A stretch of DNA of 64,000 nt from Boesenbergia rotunda (lineage: Eukaryota > Streptophyta > Magnoliopsida > Zingiberales > Zingiberaceae): NCBI GenBank assembly GCA_024364735.1, contig JAGFNQ010001183.1, positions 107,948 through 171,947 on the forward strand, read 5' to 3'. The position numbers and the translations under genes were made by a program. The notes below the pieces were generated by a model. That model was not told where the DNA came from, searched no databases, and saw nothing but the letters and a program-made list of their open reading frames with translations. Position 1 is the stretch's first letter. Each line of letters starts with the position of its first letter. Shown piece after piece: positions 23,171 through 33,760 of this stretch.

Positions 23171-24163
23171 TATTTCGGATAACTCTTAATAAAATTCATA
23201 GACAATCTCTGATAAATTTATTTTTTAATTGATTATATTTCTGAACTTTATTTATATATGAGAACAAACATAATTTAAATATTATTAAACTTATACCATT
23301 TGAATTAAACTTAAATAAAACATTCAAACGTAATACTATAATAATATTAATAGCATACACTTATATTAAGCTTAATTATAACTCATAATTTAAATTTAAT
23401 TTTGAAAGTCATTTCTTAGCACGGTATTTAGATTAAATTTAATTAAATGTAGTTAAATCTCATAAGTTCAATTCATACTCAAGTTCTTTGTATCATATTA
23501 AAATTTAGAAATTTGTATTGTTACTTATAATCAGATTCCAAGTCGTCTAAATATTATTCTAAATATATGTTTAGGTTTCTAATTCTTCTAATGTATATTT
23601 GATATAGATTATGGATGATAATTTATACTATAACAAGTAAAATACAAACAAAAAATATATGGATCGCTCAAACTATTAAATTGAAGATAAAAAATATAAC
23701 TTATTTTCTCACGTATTGAACTTGCTTTTTTAAGGATAAGAAACATCTAATTTTGTCGAATAATCAGGACCTTTAGTTTAACTCATCATGCCACTACCAA
23801 GGCAATATACTCTAAAAATACCAACAATAAAATAACAAAATGTCTATTTTTTGTATAGATCAAAATACTAAACTAATCTACATATAAATTCAAACAATAA
23901 AATAGTGTATATATATACTTTTTAATAAATAATATTTGAAGATCAGCGCTGGGATGAGCGATCATAGAGGAGCAACAAATATATTATATTACAAAATATT
24001 TTAAAAAATAGCTTAAATTAATCACAAACAAACACAATAAAAAAACACTTGAGCTTGCGGTAGGCCAAGCTCGTAGCCATGAGCTCGTGGTTGGCCAAGT
24101 TCGAGGTCGGACCAATCTAGCAGTTGCAAGCTCACAGCCAACCAAGCGGGCGACCGCGAGCTG
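23171..24163. other. AT-rich spacer, no gene seen
   Basis: Highly AT-rich sequence with no conserved frame. The right end (24045-24160) becomes a GC-richer low-complexity stretch with AGCTCGTGG and GGCCAAG words. Confidence 0.5.
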
Positions 24164-24180
24164 ATGGACGGCGAGAGAGA

Positions 24181-24406
24181 TTCAAAAGGTGGAACCGCCA
24201 CCCCGACGGCCCCCTGGTCTCTGCCCCACGAGTGTCCAGAGGGGGTAAATCACGGTGAATGCTGGGATGGCAAGGCTCCCGGGGTTCGAGGGATTTTTGT
24301 AAACAGCAGCCAAGGTTTTATCCCTGCGCATACCGTCGACCCTTGAACCCATGACCTTTGATTCAAGCGCCAAGCGCCTTACCATCTGATCCAGCCCGTG
24401 AGGGCA
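24181..24406 (-). mobile_element. tRNA-derived SINE
   Basis: A 226-bp insert flanked by a perfect 17-bp direct repeat ATGGACGGCGAGAGAGA (24164-24180 and 24407-24423). On the minus strand it opens with a tRNA-like head: A-box-like GGCTGGATCAGATGGTAAGG (24377-24396) and B-box-like GGGTTCAAGGG (24341-24351). A non-tRNA body follows and ends in a short CCTTTTGAA tail. RNA polymerase III promoter boxes near the head, a long target duplication and no coding capacity together indicate a SINE mobilised by L1-type machinery. I do not recognise the family. Confidence 0.75.
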
Positions 24407-24413
24407 ATGGACG

Positions 24414-24423
<10 letters not shown>

Positions 24424-24442
<19 letters not shown>
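24424..24442. repeat. (GA)n microsatellite
   Basis: The right copy of the SINE target duplication runs into a GA dinucleotide repeat ending near 24442. Confidence 0.8.
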
Positions 24443-24444
<2 letters not shown>

Positions 24445-24488
24445 GCATGCACGTACTTAGATTGAAGATGTCGTCGGAGAGAGAGGAC

Positions 24489-25535
24489 CAATGGCGGAGC
24501 CAACCCGATTAATCTATCCAGGCTAATCCTGGGCAGTGGGCTATGAGCGTCGATACCGACGAGTCACCCCGGGCTACTTTCCATTGCCTCTCATTTTTCC
24601 CCATTCCCTCCAATAAACTCATGCTCTTTTCCCTCTCATCCTAGTTGGATCCCCTAGGCTACCGCCTGGGTACCTACTGTTGGAGGAATTTCTGAGATTT
24701 TATAATAAATTGAAATTACTAAAATAACTTCAATTTATCTCTGTTGAGTGGCCCGAGCTGCTTCTTCTGCAGTCAACAGTTTCCCATGCGGAATTCCAGA
24801 ACTCCCGAGTTAGCTCCTGAGCTGAATCCCAAAGCTGCCGAGTGAGATCCTAGTGGAATCTCCCGACCCGAACAGTTTTCCCGAGTGGCTGAGTGAACTC
24901 CGAGTGAAACGGCCGAGTGGTCGTCGGGCATCTCCCGACCGAACTGGAATTTGCTGAGGCCTGCGAAGCGCAGTTTCCTTGAAACAGATTCGTCCTCCTC
25001 CGCGGTGCATCGAGGCTCAGATGGACTTCTATCTCTCAGGATACAACAGCCGAACCACGGGCACATCGGAGCACTCGTTGCTCGTGGTGAACTGAGGAGG
25101 TACCCGATTGGTACCAGTGGAGGTCGGGAACGAGGTGGAGTGGAGGAGAATTTCTATATCGTCTGTTTTTTGTTCTGCCCCGACCGGTCGGACATTTGAC
25201 GTGGGCGGGTCGTGCACGCACACGAGTTCACTTGGTTCAGTACAAATCGGGGCCCTGAATTTGCACCCCCCTTGCGCACCCACGCCAGAGAGAGAGTCTC
25301 TCCTCTAGCATTTGTTCACAACTATCATGCTTGTGATACAATATAAACCAAACATTTTGCCTTAAAACTCCCAATGTGGGACTAAAGCCTCACTCATAAG
25401 GGAGTCCCTTTATTCTCCTCCTCACTTTCTACTCATTAGAAAGTTTCAATGTGAGACTAAAGTCCCACCACCTCCCTTTCCATTCACACTAGATATCCAA
25501 GATATCCAACACCTGCTAATGTAGCTCCGCCCGTG
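24489..25535. mobile_element. Small non-autonomous hAT-type element split by a solo LTR
   Basis: Both ends are flanked by the 8-bp duplication GAGAGGAC (24481-24488 and 25536-25543), the length typical of hAT elements. The terminal inverted repeats are CAATGGCGGAGCCA and CACGGGCGGAGCTA (the latter on the opposite strand), agreeing at about 11 of 14 positions. Without the solo LTR inside it (24678-25511) the element is only about 210 bp, with no coding capacity. Confidence 0.65.
24678..25511. mobile_element. Solo LTR, family with CCCGAG repeats, copy 2
   Basis: It begins TGTTGGAGGAATT and ends ATATCCAACA, is 834 bp long, and is related along its length to 22158-23165 but shorter in the repeat-rich part. 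The flanks CCTAC (24673-24677) and CCTGC (25512-25516) match at four of five bases, an eroded target duplication. Confidence 0.8.
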
Positions 25536-25543
25536 GAGAGGAC

Positions 25544-25833
25544 GTCAAAAATGTCAGGATGCTAGAACATCTAAGAGTCGGGAAGGAAACATTAGGGTTG
25601 CACGCATGTAAGAACAATTAGGAATCAACCCTTATTTTTTATCCAATTTATCCAGGGTCTAGGGACGGAATTGGTATTCCATCGGAGAATTTTGACGGAA
25701 TCACAATTCCGTCGATAGATCCGAGATGAAAAATTAGGACTCTTATACGGGCAGCCCTCTTCCGGACCGAATACTAATTCGGTCATAAATTCCCAACGAA
25801 ATTATATTCCGTTGTTATTTTCGATTTTTTTTG
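25544..25833. other. Spacer with paired ATTCCGTC words, left flank of the MULE
   Basis: About 290 bases without a gene. It contains several complementary short words (TTGACGGAATCACAATTCCGTC and CCGAATACTAATTCGG) that could form hairpins, suggesting an old transposon end. Confidence 0.4.
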
Positions 25834-26039
25834 GGCAATTTACCAAAGGGTGTACGTAACAATTCGAAATTACCAAAGGGCGTCCCATGATTTCTATTTT
25901 ACCAAAGGGCACAACCCTTTAAGTGAACTTCCTATTATACCCTTGGCGCCACAAGAGACCTTTTCTATTTCCATTTTCGAGACATTCGAACCACTTTTGC
26001 AGTAAAATAAGAATATGTGGTTCAGATGGCAAGGTAGTA
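25834..26039 (+). repeat. Left terminal inverted repeat of the MULE
   Basis: It begins GGCAATTTACCAAAGGG. The phrase TTACCAAAGGGYG occurs three times within the first 85 bases, a likely transposase-binding cluster. The inverted partner is 40691-40896, with the inner end near GATGGCAAGGTAGTAG. Confidence 0.88.
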
Positions 26040-26295
26040 GAATTTTTGGTCATTCTCTCTCTCACCGCAACAACGTAAATGGTATTGTTGAAGGAGGACA
26101 TTGTGCGTGCCCTAGTTGTGCTTTAGTCGCTTGCTACTCCCTCGAATCCCTCCGCCCAACCAAAACCTAGGCTCCTATACAGGAAAGTGGTAGTGTGTGA
26201 TCCTGAGGCTGCTTGAAGTGTTAACGTTGAAGTTGATACTGCTCGGCACTATCAAAGTAGGATTTAGGGTTTCTGCAGGGTTGATTTTCATCATA

Positions 26296-29200
26296 ATGGC
26301 AGGAAAAAGGTATGTGGGTGGTTCCTCATCGTCTTCTTCATTGGCATTAATCACCAAGGTATGTGATATTGTTTATACTTATTTTTGCTGAATAAACACT
26401 GCTTGTGATATTGTTTATACTTATTTTTGCTGAATAAATTTGTAATGTATAAAAACTGTAGGGTTCAGATGAGTTTGGGAAAAAATTACATTGGTGCAGT
26501 GTTTTAGGCCATTTTAAACATTTTGTTGAAGCATTTGAAATTTTAAATGATCAACACATTGCGAAGATCAAAGAGTCGCCCTTTAGTATTTTCTTGGACA
26601 TTCAAGAATTGCAGCATATCCGGGGAATTTTGGTTAATATATTTGAAAGTTGGGATTCAACCTCGCAAGTTTTTAAATTCTCAGGTAATAGTTTTAATTA
26701 TGAATTATAAACAGTATCTATAGTAAGATAAAACTTGGATATAGTTGGCCTCAAATGATTGATATTTGATCTATTTAAATGAGTGAATTTAAGGTGAAAT
26801 TCACTTCAGGTCGGTAGGCCTGAAATGAATTCATTTCAGGCCCAACGTGGGCCTGAATGATTCATTTCAGGCCCACGTGCCCAAAGAGAAATAAATTGAA
26901 GCCTATATTGTTGATGATAACTAAATATTTTAATTATTTCAGGTGTACCGGTTGCGTTCACCAGACGAGATATTGCTTTGGTACTGGGTATAGTGGACCG
27001 TGGAGTTTCGATCCCTATTAATTCAACTGAAGCATCGGGTGACCTCTATCGTACTTACTTCTCAAAAGAAAAACAACCTACCAGAACAAGAATTGAGGAC
27101 TTACTTAAACATTATTCTAAAAGTGTTGAATCAGAGGATGATGTGTTATTAGTTTGTAAATTTTATATTTTGTATATATTTGTTTGTGTTTCATTTTCGT
27201 CTAGTACATATAAGGTCCCTCTAGGGCTTGTAGATATAGTAGATGATTATGACAATCTTGGTAGATTCAACTGGGTGGAAGCTATCCATAAATTTTTGTC
27301 TCCCCAATTACCTAAGATTGGGGAATTATTTTCATCAAGTCAAGGAAACCAGAGGACCACAAACCTCCCTTACGTAAAGGGATTTGCTGGACTTTTGGTA
27401 GTGAGTAGAATTTACCTAAATTATATTTTATAATATTTTACTGTCATTAATGTAATTGTCTAGAAAACTTTGTGTAGGCATGGTTTTTGGAGCATGTACC
27501 CATTCAAAAACCATACAATGTTGAAGGACCCCGAATAAATAAGTGGAGGAATATTCCTTCGCATATTAGTAGGGTGAGGGACCTTGTCAACCAAATCAGG
27601 TCCGAAGAGGTAATTATTGTAAACTGTGATCTATGTTAGTTTATCTATGTTAGTTTGATATAGAGGCAGTAAAATTTGTGTACTTGGTAATTGACAGGTG
27701 ATTGTTGAAATAATTCCTAACCTACATGAAAACACATTGTTTGAGAACCTTGAGATTGGGGATGACATTCCATGGCCAATAGCGACATCACAAGGACATG
27801 ACACAGAAGATGTAAGGCCATGTGGTGAATGCATTCTTAAAGACACTCTAATCAAGGAGCTAACAGAGGAGAATATATGTTTGAATGAAAGGGTTAAGGA
27901 ATTACTTTCAATTATTGAAAAAAAGGGCATGGAGGCTCAAGAAAGTTATCCTGTAGTCAGTCCTCTTTCTGATCCAGTATCTTGTAGAACAAGGAGAGGA
28001 CGTGACCGAACTCGGTATGATTACAGGGATACTCCAATTGAGAGTCCAGTATGACACCAACTATTACATAAGGGGAAGCGGAGAAAGGAACAAATATCAA
28101 ATGTCATAGACAAGGGAAAAATGAAACTTAGTGAGGAGGATATGGATGAAGCAAGAGAAACCATTACTGTAATGGAAGTCATGTCTGAAGAAGATATAGA
28201 GGAGGAGAAAAGAAGGACCTTCGAACTATACAAAATGAGGCAACAATGCATTGATGTATGTGAGTTATTTTCATATAAATTACGTCAAATTTATTGAATT
28301 TGGTCATTAATTAGTTTGGTCTAAATTGTATCGATGTAGTTTGTGAAGAAGCATTTTATGAAGTCGAAGAAGAAAAATCAAGATAAAGAAGTGGCCTACG
28401 TGATAAATAAATTGGAGAACCTAAAGTAAGTTATGAAACATAGTTTAGTTAATATATTTGGGGCTTTAATATATAATCTTATCAATTAATTTGGCAGGTT
28501 GGATAATGAGTTTATCTGGGAGGATGCACCCTTTGCTTTGAAATTGCATTCATTCTTACAAATCCTCAATGGAGAGGTTTTTACAAAAGGCGAGGTCATT
28601 GATGCCTTCTGTAAAATGTTATTTAGGGGAGCATCCACATCTGGTAGGCCATACCACAAGTCAATATATTGTTCAACCTTCTTCACAGTAAGTGATGTAA
28701 ATTAGTATGAATTAATAGATTGTAGAAGACCTAGTATTATGATGTGGTTATTAATAATTTTGATTTTGAACTATTTAGGCTTCAATAAGATCGTCAAGAA
28801 AGTTTTCCATGCAACAAGTGATGAAGACAGATATGATAGAACAAGGGTTTAGATATATTTTAATACCTTTGTGCAGTGATAATACACACTTTCACTTGTT
28901 GGCGGTGGATACAGAAGCAATGACTTTCATTCATTTAAATTCTCTTGCTAGTGGCCGTAAATATAAGCATGATTTTGACTCAGCGGTGAGCCACCTACCT
29001 TTATTCATATATATGTTTATCATTTGGTAAAAAATATCATTGAAATTCATGATATATTTGACAGGTAAAAGAACTTAAACAATATACTCGCGAGGAACTT
29101 ACGGCTATTCATCCATATCTACAAAGTCATCATCCCTTGGACAAATGGCCCTCCGTCAGACAAAAATGTCCCCAACAAGAACATAGGTCAGTAAGTGAGG

Positions 29201-29423
29201 AAGAGTTTGAAAATTTTAAAATGATCAAAGTATTTTATTACCCCACTTATTGAAATCTGAAATACTGTTTGTTATTTTCAGCGTGGACTGTGCCTTCTTT
29301 GTTATGCAATACGTCCGATGTCTCCTATACGATGAGAAGATGGATTTCAAACAAAGAGATATGACGAAAATGAGATTTGATCTGACAGTAAATATTTTGG
29401 GAGACATGTATTGTAAAACATGA
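26296..29423 (+). pseudogene. Ulp1-type cysteine protease gene A of the MULE (premature stop)
   Basis: Ten exons fit GT-AG splice signals and keep frame: 26296-26358, 26462-26684, 26943-27400, 27478-27609, 27698-28255, 28340-28425, 28498-28687, 28779-28985, 29065-29186, 29282-29423 (726 codons plus stop). An in-frame TGA at 28052-28054 (codon 411) interrupts exon 5. The sequence after it (GKRRKEQISNVIDKGK) still reads in the same frame, so this looks like a nonsense mutation, although an extra intron cannot be excluded. The N-terminal half has FTRRDIALVLGIVDRG and LVDIVDDYDNLGRFNW, shared with gene B. The middle is charged coiled coil. The C-terminal half is a Ulp1/C48 fold: NTHFHLLAVD supplies the catalytic His, IHLNSL an Asn where Asp is usual, and VDCAFFVMQYVR the Cys. 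The cellular target is unknown; in KI-MULEs the role of the protease is not established. Confidence 0.75.
26810..26885. repeat. GGGCCTGAA hairpin repeats in intron 2 of Ulp1 gene A
   Basis: Three or more copies of TTCAGGCCCA and its complement TGGGCCTGAA lie inside the intron between 26684 and 26943, giving inverted pairs such as the one centred near 26853. Confidence 0.8.
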
Positions 29424-29950
29424 GACTGTCAATCTCTTGAAGTAATGTTGTAAAAAAACATCCTTTGCTAGTGATTCAGCTCCATTTGTATAGAAATTAT
29501 GTAATTTGTATGAATATAATTTATTGTCCAGAAAAACAAAACAATTGTGTGATGTTGATTCACATCGAGTTGCTGCAATGTAGTGTACCAACTGATACGG
29601 TAAGAAAACATAACTCATAATGATTTGGACAAAGTTTGCATACCAGAAATAACATCTCTTTGGTTAACTCTAACTACTGATATATATCCAAGTATCGAAG
29701 GTCCATCAGTGGGTTTCTGATACATAATTTGAAAACATGACTTAATCGTCTCGAAGGAATTGAAAATTGGTATGCATTCTGTATTGACTTAGTAAGATGG
29801 ATTATCTCTACCATAAATTTAAAAAACTTGTTTCAAATTCTAAAGATTAATAATTAAATAAAATTACAGGATTTGGTCATAACTTATAGATAAATATAGA
29901 ATATTAATCTATAAATCATGATTTTATTTAATGGCCAAGGTGAGCATGAA
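29424..29950. other. 3' flank of Ulp1 gene A
   Basis: AT-rich noncoding sequence containing the likely 3' untranslated region of gene A. From about 29791 it is the first copy of a 445-base direct duplication whose second copy begins near 30276. Confidence 0.5.
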
Positions 29951-30722
29951 ATTAACTTTTCAGGCCCACGGTGGGCCTGAAATAAAATGATTTCAGACCC
30001 ACGGTGGGCCTGAAATAAATCAATTCAGGCCCAAGGCGGGCCTGAAATAAAAACACTTCAGGCCCAAGGTGGGCCTGAATAGATCCAGTTCAGGCCCAGG
30101 GTGGGCCTGAAATCAAGTCATTTCAGGCCCACCGTGTGCCTCAACTGGGAAAATTTCAGGGTCTCTGTTAACCATTAAATACTTCTGATTTAAGTTGGTG
30201 GATAATAAATTTGTAGTTGTATAGGTGTAATACGTTTATAAAACATAACTGATAAATATTGGTACTTAGTGCAGTAGTAAGATGGATTAACTCTGCCATA
30301 AATTTAAAAAACTTGTTTCAAATTCTAAAGATTAATAATTAAATAAAATTACAGGATTTGGTCACAACTTGTAGATAAATATAGAATATTAATCTATAAA
30401 TCATGATTTTATTTAATGGCCAAGGTGAGCATGAAATTAACTTTTCAGGCCCACGGTGGGCCTGAAATAAAATGATTTCAGGCCCACGGTGGGCCTGAAA
30501 TAAATCAATTCAGGCCCAAGGCGGGCATGAAATAAAACATTCAGGCCCAAGGTGGGCCTGAATAGATCCAGTTCAGGCCCAGGGTGGGCCTGAAATCAAG
30601 TCATTTCAGGCCCACCGTGTGCCTCAACTGGAAAAATTTCAGGGTCTCTGTTAACCATTAAATACTTCTGATTTAAGTTGGTGGATAATAAATTTGTAGT
30701 TGTATAGGTGTAATACGTTTAT
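29791..30722. repeat. Direct duplication of about 445 bases with hairpin repeats
   Basis: AGTAAGATGGATTA at 29791 recurs at 30276. The two copies (29791-30236, 30276-30722) stay closely alike through AAATACTTCTGATTTAAGTT to GTAATACGTTTATA. Each copy holds six GGCCTGAA hairpins (29962-30142; 30445-30622), with only a few base differences. Confidence 0.85.
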
Positions 30723-30726
30723 AGAA

Positions 30727-33056
30727 TTGGTGATACACACCTAAACCACTGATATAGCATTGGTGATACAACAAGATTAGAGGTTTGGGCACCCAAAATC
30801 TCATCTCCTATCTCAACCCTATCTACTGATATAGGTTTTTCAGAATTCCAGATATGGGAGGTCCATCAGTGAGTTTTGCTCAAAACTCACTGATATACCT
30901 AAACCACTGATATAACATTGGTGATACAGCAAAATTAGAGGTTTGGCCACCCAAAATCTCATCTCCTATCTCAACCCTATCTACTCATATAGGTTTTTCA
31001 GAATTCCAGATATGGGAGGTCCATCAGTGAGTTTTGCTCAAAACTCACTGATATACCTAAACCACTGATATAGCATTGGTGATACAGCAAGATTAGATGT
31101 TTGGCCACCCAAAATCTCATCTCCTATCTCAACCCTATCTACTGCTATAGGTTTTTCAGAATTCCAGATATGGGAGGTCCATCAGTGAGTTTTGCTCAAA
31201 ACTCACTGATATACCTAAACCACTAATATAGCATTGGTGATACAGCAAGATTAGAGGTTTGGACACCCAAAATCTCATCTCCTATCTCAACCCTATCTAC
31301 TGATATAGGTTTTTCAGAATTCCAGACATGGGAGGTCCATCAGTGAGTTTTGCTCAAAACTCACTGATATACCTAAACCACTGATATAGCATTGGTGATA
31401 CAGCAAGATTAGAGGTTTGGGCACTCAAAATCTCATCTCCTATCTCAACCCTATCTACTGATATAAGTTTTTCAGAATTCCAGATATGGGAGGTCCATCA
31501 GTGAGTTTTGCTCAAAACTCACTGATATACCTAAACCACTGATATAGCATTGGTGATACAGCAAGATTAGAGGTTTGGTCACCCAAAATCTCATCTCCTA
31601 TCTCAACCCTATCTACTGATATAGGTTTTTCAGAATTCCAGATATGGGAGGTCCATCAGTGAGTTTTGCTCAAAACTCACTGATATACCTAAACCACTGA
31701 TATAGCATTGGTGATACAGCAAGATTAGAGGTTTGGGCACCCAAAATCTCATCTCCTATCTCAACCCTATCTACTGATATAGGTTTTTCAGAATTCCAGA
31801 TATGGGAGGTCCATCAGTGAGTTTTGCTCAAAACTCACTGATATACCTAAACCACTGATATAGCATTGGTGATACAGCAAGATTAGAGGTTTGGCCACCC
31901 AAAATCTCATCTCCTATCTCAACCCTATCTACTGATATAGGTTTTTCAGAATTCCAGATATGGGAGGTCCATCAGTGAGTTTTGCTCAAAACTCACTGAT
32001 ATACCTAAACCACTGATATAGCATTGGTGATACAGCAAGATTAGAGGTTTGGGCACCCAAAATCTCATCTCCTATCTCAACCCTATCTACTGATATAGGT
32101 TTTTCAGAATTCCAGATATGGGAGGTCCATCAGTGAGTTTTGCTCAAAACTCACTGATATACCTAAACCACTGATATAGCATTGGTGATACAGCAAGATT
32201 AGAGGTTTGGCCACCCAAAATCTCATCTCCTATCTCAACCCTATCTACTGATATAGGTTTTTCAGAATTCCAGATATGGGAGGTCCATCAGTGAGTTTTG
32301 CTCAAAACTCACTGATATACCTAAACCACTGATATAGCATTGGTGATACAGCAAGATTAGAGGTTTGGCCACCCAAAATCTCATCTCCTATCTCAACCCT
32401 ATCTACTGATATAGGTTTTTCAGAATTCCAGATATGGGAGGTCCATCAGTGAGTTTTGCTCAAAACTCACTGATATACCTAAACCACTGATATAGCATTG
32501 GTGATACAGCAAGATTAGAGGTTTGGGCACCCAAAATCTCATCTCCTATCTCAACCCTATCTACTGATATAGGTTTTTCAGAATTCCAGATATGGGAGGT
32601 CCATCAGTGAGTTTTGCTCAAAACTCACTGATATACCTAAACCACTGATATAGCATTGGTGATACAGCAAGATTAGAGGTTTGGGCACCCAAAATCTCAT
32701 CTCCTATCTCAACCCTATCTACTGATATAGGTTTTTCAGAATTCCAGATATGGGAGGTCCATCAGTGAGTTTTGCTCAAAACTCACTGATATACCTAAAC
32801 CACTGATATAGCATTGGTGATACAGCAAGATTAGAGGTTTGGGCACCCAAAATCTCATCTCCTATCTCAACCCTATCTACTGATATAGGTTTTTCAGAAT
32901 TCCAGATATGGGAGGTCCATCAGTGAGTTTTGCTCAAAACTCACTGATATACCTAAACCACTGATATAGCATTGGTGATACAGCAAGATTAGAGGTTTGG
33001 GCACCCAAAATCTCATCTCCTATCTCAACCCTATCTACTGATATAGGTTTTTCAGA
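30727..33056. repeat. Satellite array, unit 158 bp, almost 15 copies
   Basis: GAGTTTTGCT starts at 30871, 31029 and 31187, giving a period of exactly 158. Copies are nearly identical; typical differences are GGGCACCC versus GGCCACCC and single changes. Each unit contains a 30-base palindrome with 14-base arms ATCAGTGAGTTTTG around CT, plus several CTGATATAGG words. The array is noncoding. High homogeneity implies recent expansion or ongoing gene conversion. Confidence 0.93.
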
Positions 33057-33069
33057 ATTTCACTCTGGA

Positions 33070-33490
33070 CTTGAAGTCATTCAGGCCCACCGTGGGCCTG
33101 AATTCATTTTCCATGGTGGGCCTGAAATAATTTGATTTCCGGCCCACCTTGGGCCTGAATCATTTTATTTCAGGCCCACGGTGGGCCTGAAATAATTTTA
33201 TTTCAGGCCCAACGTGGGCCTGAATATATCTTATTTCAGGCCCAGCTTCGTTCAATAAAATTAAATACATAATCAATAAAATTAAATATATCTGAATTTT
33301 AGAGCCTTGAAAAGTAAATATAAATACATAATCAATAAAATGCACATGATAAATCTGAAATATATATGATATATTCCAAATTTAGTTTTATTTTTATAAA
33401 TAAAAATAGATATAACCTAAATTATATTTATAATACATATAAAAAGGGCCTCCTAGGGCCTGAAACATTTTATATCAGGCCCAGCAGTCA
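33070..33490. repeat. GGGCCTGAA hairpin cluster upstream of Ulp1 gene B
   Basis: About seven palindromic units of the type TTCAGGCCCA-N3-TGGGCCTGAA, separated by short AT spacers, lie at 33079-33245. A diverged pair follows near 33448-33483. It sits directly between the satellite and the presumed promoter of gene B. Confidence 0.85.
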
Positions 33491-33760
33491 CTCATTTGTA
33501 TAGCAGTCACTCATTTGTCTAGCTCCAGATTTGTTGCGATTTGAAGGTAGCGTGCTTGTCTTGATTGGAGAAGTTGTGGGCGACATCATCGTCATCGCAC
33601 TAGTCGACTTGTACGTACCCTAATTTTTAGTTTGTCATTTCAGTTCTTGCTTTCACCTAGGGTTAGCGATAGTTTTCAGTAAAAGACTGAATTTGAGGAG
33701 GCCCAATTATGAACGAATTCTAAGTGTCATTTTTGTTTGTGTCAAATAATTTTTTGATTG

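Noticed and set aside
30727..33056. Regular repeats that might suggest a CRISPR array
   Set aside because: The full 158-base unit repeats without variable spacers, and the DNA is plant nuclear; it is a satellite.
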